Part shown: piece after piece, positions 31,139 through 36,876 of the stretch | Position numbering within the stretch: position 1 is the first letter of the stretch | How the letters are laid out: each line of letters begins with the position of its first letter | Assembly (NCBI GenBank): GCA_002327985.1 | Contig: DCVM01000110.1 | Location: 3,810 to 40,685 of the forward strand | Reading direction: 5' to 3' | Source of the DNA: Syntrophaceae bacterium UBA2188 | Lineage (GTDB): Bacteria; Desulfobacterota; BSN033; UBA1163 | DNA: 36,876 nt | Notes under the pieces: generated by a model | The model's database searches: none | What the model saw: the letters and a program-made list of their open reading frames with translations, nothing else | What the model was told of the DNA's origin: nothing | Made by a program: the position numbers and the translations under genes

Positions 31139-33763
31139 TCAAATGAGATCGTCAATAGCCTTAAGCGCCTCGTCCAGTTTTTTAGAATCGGCCCCTCCGG
31201 CCTGTGCAAAATCAGGGCGACCTCCTCCTGTGCCTCCGATATGAAGAGCAATCTTTTTAATTAACTCGTTCGCATTGAAACGAGAGATAAGATCGGAAGT
31301 CACTCCCATGACCAAGGAGACTTTGTTTTGGCTCTGACCTCCGAGAAGGATGATCCCTGAACCCATCTTTACCTTCAACTGATCAACAAACTCCCTCATG
31401 CGCTTAACTTCTTTTCCATCCACTTTAGCTGAAAGGACCTTGACTCCTTTGACCTCTCTCACAAATGGGAGAAGGTTCGACAGCTCTTGATGGGACACCT
31501 TGTCCTGAAAGGACAAAAGCTCTCTTTCCACCTCCCGCTGTCTTTCAAACAATCGCTCTATCTTGGGGGCGAGCTCTCCGGGAGTCGATTTGAGTAAAGA
31601 GGCAATTTTCCAAAGTTCCCGTTCCTCTTCTTTGATCAACCGGTAGGCCCCTTCCCCGGTCAGGACTTCGATCCTTCTGACCCCTGCGGCGACTCCAGAC
31701 TCACTGACAATTTTAAAAAGACCGATATCACCTGTTCTCGAAGTGTGAGTTCCTCCGCAGAGTTCAATGCTGAAGTCCGAGACCATCACCACCCTGACCT
31801 TCTCGCCGTACTTTTCTCCAAAGAGGGCCATCGCCCCTGTCTGGAGGGCCTCCTCCACATCCATGACTTTGGTTTCTAATTTTAAGTTTTCCCGAATCTT
31901 CTGATTGACCAGGGCTTCCACACGTTCCAACTCTTCCCTTTCCATCGGAGCAAAATGAGTGAAGTCAAATCTTAATCGCTCGGGTGAAACAAGGGATCCT
32001 GCTTGATGGACATGATCGCCTAAAACTTCTCTCAAGACGGCCTGCATCAGATGGGTGGCGGTATGATTGAGGGCGATTGCCCTTCGGCGTTCCCTTTCCA
32101 CCTGGAGCACGGCTTCCATCCCCTCTTTTACTTTACCTCTCTTCACCTTTGCCTGATGAATAATTAACTCCTCCATGGGTTTGAGGGTGTTCTCCACCTC
32201 CAGGGAGAATGCCTCTTGGAAGATCACGCCTCGATCCCCTACCTGGCCACCGGCCTCCCCATAGAAAGGTGTTTTCTCAAGAATAACTTCGATGTTGTCC
32301 CCCTCGATTGCAAAAGGAACGATTTCATCGTTTTTGATCAATTTTAGAATCTTCGATTCGGATTGGACCTCTTCATATCCTAAAAAGGTGACCCTGATCC
32401 CTTCATTGGCCAGACGTCGGTAAACGTCCTTTGTCTTCCCCTCACCGATCCCCTGCCATGCCTGCTTACTCTTTTGCTTCTGCTCCTCCATCTGGGCCCT
32501 GAAACCCGCTTCATCAAAATTCATCCCTCTTTCTTGAAGGATCTCGGCGGTCAGGTCGAGAGGGAATCCATACGTATCATAAAGCCGGAAAGCCACTTCT
32601 CCGGAGAGAAGGGTCTTTCGTTCTTTTTGAAGTCGTTCCAATTCCTCTCTTAAGATTTTTAGCCCGGAATCGAGCGTCTCAGAGAAACGTTCCTCTTCAT
32701 TCTGGATGACCTTTGAAACGAAGACCTCTGTCTCCCGCAGTTCAGGAAAAGCCTCTTTCATCAGATCCACCACTTTGGAGGAAGTTCGATAGAGAAAGGG
32801 GCTCTCGATCCCGAGTATCTTTCCGTGCCGCATGGCCCTTCTCATGATTCGCCGGAGGACGTATCCTCTGCCTTCGTTGGCGGGAAGGACCCCATCACTG
32901 ATGAGAAAGGTCGCCGCACGGCTGTGGTCAGCAATCACTCGGAGGGAGGTGTCCGTTCGAGGATCCTGTCCATAGGAAATCGGGCTGACCGTCCCCATTT
33001 CATTAAAAAGGGGCTTGAAAAGATCTGTCTCGTAGTTACTTTTGACCCCCTGAAGAATAGCAGAAATCCTTTCCAAACCCATTCCGGTATCGATAGAAGG
33101 TCTGGCCAGGGGTTGCAGTTTACCCTCTGAATCACGATTGAATTGCATGAAGACGAGATTCCAGAGTTCTAAAAATCGGTCGCAATCGCATCCCACACGG
33201 CAATCAGGACGTCTGCAACCGACTTCCTCTCCTTGATCAATCACCATCTCTGAACAGGGGCCACAGGGGCCGGTTTCACCCATCGCCCAGAAGTTGTCCT
33301 TTTCCCCTAATCGGACAATCCGGTCCCCTGAAACACCCACTCTTCTCCAGAGGTGAAAGGCCTCGTCATCATCTAAATAGATGGTGATCCACATCTTCTC
33401 TGCAGGCACCCCCCATTGGCGGACCAGAAGGTCCCATCCCATTTCAATGGCCTCTTTCTTAAAATAGTCCCCGAAGGAAAAATTTCCTAACATCTCAAAG
33501 AAAGTGTGATGCCGTGCGGTCTTTCCCACAATTTCCAGATCATTATGTTTTCCTCCGGCACGAACACACTTTTGGGAGGTGGTGGCCCGTTTGAAGTCCC
33601 GGGTCTCTTCAGTTAAAAAGACCCCTTTAAACTGGACCATTCCGGCATTGGTAAAAAGCAGGGTGGGATCATTTTTGGGGACCAAAGAGGAGCTTCGAAC
33701 AATTCGGTGTTTTCTCTCCTCAAAATAATTGAGAAAGGCCCTTCGAATCTCATCAGAGGTCAT
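31139..33763 (-). CDS. alaS: alanyl-tRNA synthetase
   Basis: At 874 residues this is a full-length class II AlaRS: catalytic domain (FLNYFEERKH...PTLLFTNAGMVQFKGVF), tRNA recognition, an editing domain with zinc ligands HTATHLMQ and CGGTHTSRTGD, and a C-terminal DHHA1-type region ending GGGRPDFAQAGG. It charges tRNA-Ala and hydrolyses mischarged Ser/Gly. The CR....DCRVGCDCDRFLELWNLVFMQF segment is the usual AlaRS cysteine cluster. The ATG at 33761-33763 overlaps the pilT stop by 4 nt, indicating translational coupling. A terminator follows. Confidence 0.97.
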   Translation of the reverse strand: MTSDEIRRAFLNYFEERKHRIVRSSSLVPKNDPTLLFTNAGMVQFKGVFLTEETRDFKRATTSQKCVRAGGKHNDLEIVGKTARHHTFFEMLGNFSFGDYFKKEAIEMGWDLLVRQWGVPAEKMWITIYLDDDEAFHLWRRVGVSGDRIVRLGEKDNFWAMGETGPCGPCSEMVIDQGEEVGCRRPDCRVGCDCDRFLELWNLVFMQFNRDSEGKLQPLARPSIDTGMGLERISAILQGVKSNYETDLFKPLFNEMGTVSPISYGQDPRTDTSLRVIADHSRAATFLISDGVLPANEGRGYVLRRIMRRAMRHGKILGIESPFLYRTSSKVVDLMKEAFPELRETEVFVSKVIQNEEERFSETLDSGLKILREELERLQKERKTLLSGEVAFRLYDTYGFPLDLTAEILQERGMNFDEAGFRAQMEEQKQKSKQAWQGIGEGKTKDVYRRLANEGIRVTFLGYEEVQSESKILKLIKNDEIVPFAIEGDNIEVILEKTPFYGEAGGQVGDRGVIFQEAFSLEVENTLKPMEELIIHQAKVKRGKVKEGMEAVLQVERERRRAIALNHTATHLMQAVLREVLGDHVHQAGSLVSPERLRFDFTHFAPMEREELERVEALVNQKIRENLKLETKVMDVEEALQTGAMALFGEKYGEKVRVVMVSDFSIELCGGTHTSRTGDIGLFKIVSESGVAAGVRRIEVLTGEGAYRLIKEEERELWKIASLLKSTPGELAPKIERLFERQREVERELLSFQDKVSHQELSNLLPFVREVKGVKVLSAKVDGKEVKRMREFVDQLKVKMGSGIILLGGQSQNKVSLVMGVTSDLISRFNANELIKKIALHIGGTGGGRPDFAQAGGADSKKLDEALKAIDDLI

Positions 33764-34971
33764 TGTTTCAAACCTGTCCCCTTTCGGTCATTCATTTTTG
33801 GATCCAAGGACCTCGCAGCCTTTACCTTTCTTTCCTCTCCTTTCACGGTATCCTTCTCTTTTTCTAACCGTTCAAAATCCTCCCAGGTCGTATCGCTGGT
33901 AGCAAGAATTCCCTTTACCCTTAGAGCAAAGTCATCGGGATTGGTGCAGTGTTTGAGGGCTTCATCATAGGTGACCAAACCCTCTTTCATTAAAAACATC
34001 AACGATTGATCGAAGGATTGCATCCCGTAGCTGGTGACTCCTCTGGCAATGGCATCATTAATCTCGTTCGTCTTATCCTTTTCGACGATGCACTCCCTCA
34101 CCCTTGCGGTGGAGACCAGGACTTCCGCCGCCGGGACTCTCCCCATCCCGTCCGCCCTGGGCACCAACCTTTGTGAAACGACACCTTTAAGAACCCCTGA
34201 CAGTTGAAGTCGAACTTGTTTTTGATGATAGGGTGGGAAGACCGAGATGATTCGGGTAATCGTCTCGGTAGCATTCAATGTGTGAAGCGTGGACATGACC
34301 AAATGTCCGGTCTCGGCAGCGGTCAAAGCCGTCTCGATGGTCTCAAAATCCCTCATTTCACCCACCAAGATCACGTCCGGGTCCTGTCGGAGAGCCACCC
34401 GCAAGGCACTTGAAAAAGTGCTCGTATCCGAGCCGATCTCCCTTTGGTCTACAATCGACTTCTTATCCTCGTGGATAAATTCAATGGGGTCCTCAATGGT
34501 GATGATGTGGCAATTTCGTTCACTGTTGATGATATCAATCATTGAGGCGAGAGTGGTCGACTTACCGCTTCCTGTGGTTCCCGTGACCAGGATCAAGCCC
34601 CTCTGCTCCAAAGAAATATTTCTGAGCACAGGAGGCAGATGCAGTTCCTCTAAGCCTTTAATCTGGTAAGGCACGATTCGAAGGGCAATCCTGAGCTTCC
34701 CTCTCTGCTGGAAGACATTGACTCGAAATCGTCCCAGACCGTAGACTTCATAACCCATATCCACTTCACGATTTTTGATAAACCGCTCTTTCTGCCAGTC
34801 GTTCATCAAACCGAAAGCCATCTTCGACAAATCATTATGATCAAAAGGCTTCAATTTATTCCAGGGTCTTAGAACACCATTGACCCTGAAGATCGGAGGA
34901 GCACCCTCTTTGATGTGAACGTCAGAGGCCTCCTGGGAAAGGGCTTCCAAAAGAATCTGATTTAAATCCAT
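33760..34971 (-). CDS. pilT: type IV pilus retraction ATPase PilT family
   Basis: A 403-residue hexameric AAA+ ATPase of the secretion-motor superfamily. It has the N-terminal PilT domain (EASDVHIKEGAPPIFRVNGVL in outline), Walker A GTTGSGKST near residue 134, the Asp box ITIEDPIEFIH, Walker B ILVGEMRD and the His box MSTLHTL. PilT depolymerises type IV pili for twitching and DNA uptake. Compared with typical PilT (about 345-370 residues) it has a charged C-terminal extension of some 40 residues rich in Lys and Glu. The ATG has AAAGGAGG about 9 nt upstream. It lies 19 nt after recA and overlaps alaS. No other pilus gene is present, so it could also act in a PilT-like role elsewhere. Confidence 0.93.
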   Translation of the reverse strand: MDLNQILLEALSQEASDVHIKEGAPPIFRVNGVLRPWNKLKPFDHNDLSKMAFGLMNDWQKERFIKNREVDMGYEVYGLGRFRVNVFQQRGKLRIALRIVPYQIKGLEELHLPPVLRNISLEQRGLILVTGTTGSGKSTTLASMIDIINSERNCHIITIEDPIEFIHEDKKSIVDQREIGSDTSTFSSALRVALRQDPDVILVGEMRDFETIETALTAAETGHLVMSTLHTLNATETITRIISVFPPYHQKQVRLQLSGVLKGVVSQRLVPRADGMGRVPAAEVLVSTARVRECIVEKDKTNEINDAIARGVTSYGMQSFDQSLMFLMKEGLVTYDEALKHCTNPDDFALRVKGILATSDTTWEDFERLEKEKDTVKGEERKVKAARSLDPKMNDRKGTGLKQ

Positions 34972-34990
34972 TTTTTTCTCCTCCTTTGGC

Positions 34991-36034
34991 TTATCCTATG
35001 GATCCTGATTTAGCGATGCGAAAGTTTTCAAGGATTCCCTTCTCCATCTGCTCCAGGATCTTAGGATTTTCTTTTAAAAATTGTTTTGCATTTTCCCTTC
35101 CCTGTCCGATACGTTGGCCTTCATAGGCATACCAGGTTCCGCTCTTTTCAATAATATTCTTATCCACAGCCAGGTCGAGGACATCTCCTTCTCTTGAAAT
35201 ACCCTCGCCATGAATGAGATCGAATTCTACCTCTTTAAATGGAGGGGCGACTTTGTTCTTCACCACACGAACTTTTGTCCTGCTGCCGATCACATCCTGG
35301 CCTTGCTTGATGGAGGCGATTCGCCGAATATCGAGTCGCACAGAGGAGTAAAATTTAAGGGCATTGCCTCCAGTGGTCGTTTCCGGATTTCCGAACATAA
35401 CACCGATTTTCATCCGGATCTGGTTGACAAAGACCACAATCGTATTCGATTTGCTAATGGTGGCGGTCAATTTTCTTAAAGCCTGAGACATCAGCCTTGC
35501 CTGAAGTCCCATGTGGGCATCGCCCATCTCCCCTTCGATCTCTGCTTTGGGAACGAGAGCGGCCACAGAGTCGATGACGATCACCTCCACCGCGCCACTG
35601 CGGACCAGAATCTCTGTAATCTCTAATGCTTGTTCTCCCGTGTCAGGTTGGGAGATAAGGAGATCATCGATTTTTACACCCAACTTCTTTGCGTATTGAG
35701 CATCTAATGCATGTTCTGCATCAATGAAGGCAGCGATGCCACCCCTTTTCTGTGCCTCTGCAACGACATGGAGGGCCAGGGTCGTCTTGCCAGAGGCCTC
35801 TGGACCAAAGATCTCCACCACTCTTCCTTTTGGTAATCCTCCCACGCCGAGAGCAAGGTCTAAGGAGAGGGATCCCGTGGAGATGATAGGAATCTCACCC
35901 AGCATGGCATCGGCACCCAATTTCATAATAGCGCCCTTCCCGTATTGCCTCTCAATCTGGGTGACGGCCAAATCCACGGCTTTCCCTTTACTCGGATCAA
36001 CTTTTGTTTCAGTTTTCGTTTCGGTTTTCGTCAT
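34991..36034 (-). CDS. recA: recombinase RecA
   Basis: A 347-residue RecA of normal length. Walker A is GPEASGKTT, followed by FIDAEHALD, the Walker B-type VIVIDSVAALVPKAEIEG, the L1/L2 DNA-binding loops (GDAHMGLQARLMSQALRKLT and GNPETTTGGNALKFYSSVR in outline), and a C-terminal domain. It forms filaments on single-stranded DNA for homologous repair and SOS induction. The N-terminus carries TETKTETK, encoded by a short codon repeat. AGGGGG lies 6 nt before the ATG. No LexA-type operator is evident in the 95 nt upstream, so transcription may come mainly from thpR. pilT follows after 19 nt. Confidence 0.98.
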   Translation of the reverse strand: MTKTETKTETKVDPSKGKAVDLAVTQIERQYGKGAIMKLGADAMLGEIPIISTGSLSLDLALGVGGLPKGRVVEIFGPEASGKTTLALHVVAEAQKRGGIAAFIDAEHALDAQYAKKLGVKIDDLLISQPDTGEQALEITEILVRSGAVEVIVIDSVAALVPKAEIEGEMGDAHMGLQARLMSQALRKLTATISKSNTIVVFVNQIRMKIGVMFGNPETTTGGNALKFYSSVRLDIRRIASIKQGQDVIGSRTKVRVVKNKVAPPFKEVEFDLIHGEGISREGDVLDLAVDKNIIEKSGTWYAYEGQRIGQGRENAKQFLKENPKILEQMEKGILENFRIAKSGSIG

Positions 36035-36129
36035 CGAATCCCCCTCCCTCCAGCAAAACTGGAGATGACTCGGTGATGGGGCGATAGAGAGATGGGGTGA
36101 AGTATATTTCTCCGCGTCCCCGGGTCTCC

Positions 36130-36696
36130 TTATTCGCTTCCCAATCTTAATTCCCTAAGGGGTGTATAAATGGGCCCCAAAGGTCTTAAATCACTTTTAA
36201 ATAAAACCACCCTCTCCACTTGAAAATCTCCAAAATCCTCTTCGACACGTTCCTCCATCCTTCTTGCCAGCTCCTCCTTCCCCCGGCTCGATCTCATCCT
36301 TCCCAAGGTCAGATGGGGGGAGAAGGGGCGCTCTTCAGGCTGAAATCCAATTTTTATTAATTGGACCTCTATCTCTTTCTGAAACGACTTGAGCACATCT
36401 TTTCCATCCACCAGCCCCATCCAGATCACCCTTGGATTTTCTAAATGGGGGAAAGCCCCTACCCCTTGAACCTTGAGAGAAAATGGGTGTCTGTTCCGGA
36501 TCGGCTCTTCAATGGATTTGAAGATTGGATCGACTCTCGATTCCTCAATGTTTCCAAAAAATTTTAGAGTGAGGTGGATTTTCTCAGGACTCACCCACCG
36601 CACATCAGCATTGGCTGATCTTAAGTCTCCCTGGACCTCCTCGATCTTTCTGAGGATCGTCCTCGGAAGCTCAATGGCCAGAAAAGATCGGATCAA
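36130..36696 (-). CDS. thpR: RNA 2',3'-cyclic phosphodiesterase (ThpR/LigT, 2H family)
   Basis: A 188-residue 2H phosphoesterase with both catalytic motifs: HLT with His41 and Thr43, and HLT with His128 and Thr130. Such enzymes open 2',3'-cyclic phosphate ends of RNA; the physiological substrate is uncertain. The start is TTG at 36694-36696 with AAGGGG 7 nt upstream. It lies 95 nt upstream of recA, a pairing seen in many bacteria, and the thpR-recA-pilT-alaS genes form one likely transcription unit ended by the terminator at 31076-31117. Confidence 0.93.
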   Translation of the reverse strand: MIRSFLAIELPRTILRKIEEVQGDLRSANADVRWVSPEKIHLTLKFFGNIEESRVDPIFKSIEEPIRNRHPFSLKVQGVGAFPHLENPRVIWMGLVDGKDVLKSFQKEIEVQLIKIGFQPEERPFSPHLTLGRMRSSRGKEELARRMEERVEEDFGDFQVERVVLFKSDLRPLGPIYTPLRELRLGSE

Positions 36697-36791
36697 TCAA
36701 AAACCCCTTGATCATCTCCCCCTCGATCCCCCATTAAGAAAGTCGTTATGACTCGAAACCGAGGGGGGTGGGAGGAAATTGTTACTTTCCG

Positions 36792-36819
36792 ATGTTAACA
36801 TAACTATAAAAAAAGTCAA
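36792..36819 (-). promoter_or_regulatory. possible sigma-70 promoter of the thpR-recA unit
   Basis: On the minus strand TTGACT (36814-36819) and TAACAT (36792-36797) are 16 nt apart. The perfect palindrome ATGTTAACAT (36792-36801) covers the -10 box and could be an operator. The predicted start is near 36785, about 90 nt before the thpR start. Confidence 0.4.
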
Positions 36820-36851
36820 TGAGAAATAGGCCTTGGGAGACACTTACGGTT

Positions 36852-36876
36852 TGAAATTTTTATCTGAAATTTTTAT
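36852..36876. repeat. two tandem copies of a 12-nt sequence at the window edge
   Basis: TGAAATTTTTAT occurs at 36852-36863 and 36865-36876, a 13-nt period. The array may continue beyond the window. Confidence 0.5.

Noticed and set aside
36035..36129. LexA/SOS operator upstream of recA
   Set aside because: No palindrome resembling the known LexA box types could be found in this gap.

Overview
The window looks like a chromosomal segment of a Gram-negative (diderm) bacterium. TamA/TamB, HflK/HflC, PilT and a sigma-54 activator fit a member of the Desulfobacterota (former Deltaproteobacteria) or a nearby phylum such as Nitrospirota. That placement is inferred from gene content only. No tRNA, rRNA, CRISPR array, transposase or prophage gene is visible.

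Layout. 1-1461 (minus): a M23 peptidase cut by the window edge and a WG-repeat exported protein upstream of it. 1462-2653: about 1.2 kb without a convincing gene, holding several palindromic repeats, a MITE-like element with 13-bp terminal inverted repeats, and a possible sigma-54 promoter. 2654-10848 (plus): pgm, tamA, tamB. TamB carries an internal tandem duplication of 235 residues. 11039-25721 (minus): a long accessory run that, in transcription order, contains a sensor kinase and NtrC-type regulator, DUF5752 plus treT, hflK-hflC, a single-domain response regulator, a small Cys-rich protein, gpgS plus a HAD phosphatase, a LapA-type membrane protein, two further glycosyltransferases, an MscS-type TM-helix protein and an orphan histidine kinase. 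25860-36696 (minus): core genes smc, gltX, alaS, pilT, recA and thpR.

How the parts fit. The accessory run reads as an osmotic or envelope-stress region. gpgS with its overlapping phosphatase gene would make glucosylglycerate. treT would make trehalose from a nucleotide sugar and glucose. The MscS-type protein and the two-component genes could sense or respond to turgor. The activator gene lies immediately upstream of DUF5752-treT. The gap between them holds a minus-strand sequence with GG-N10-GC spacing (sigma-54 type), followed by a predicted leader of about 250 nt with two adjacent long hairpins. A 62-63 nt element of unknown function occurs twice, each time about 20 nt after the stop codon of a minus-strand gene (treT and the ntrC-type gene).

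Most interesting leads: the structured leader and sigma-54-like promoter before DUF5752-treT, the duplicated 62-63 nt element, the two-fold internal repeat of the DUF5752 protein, the TamB duplication, and the repeat-rich 1.2-kb gap upstream of pgm.
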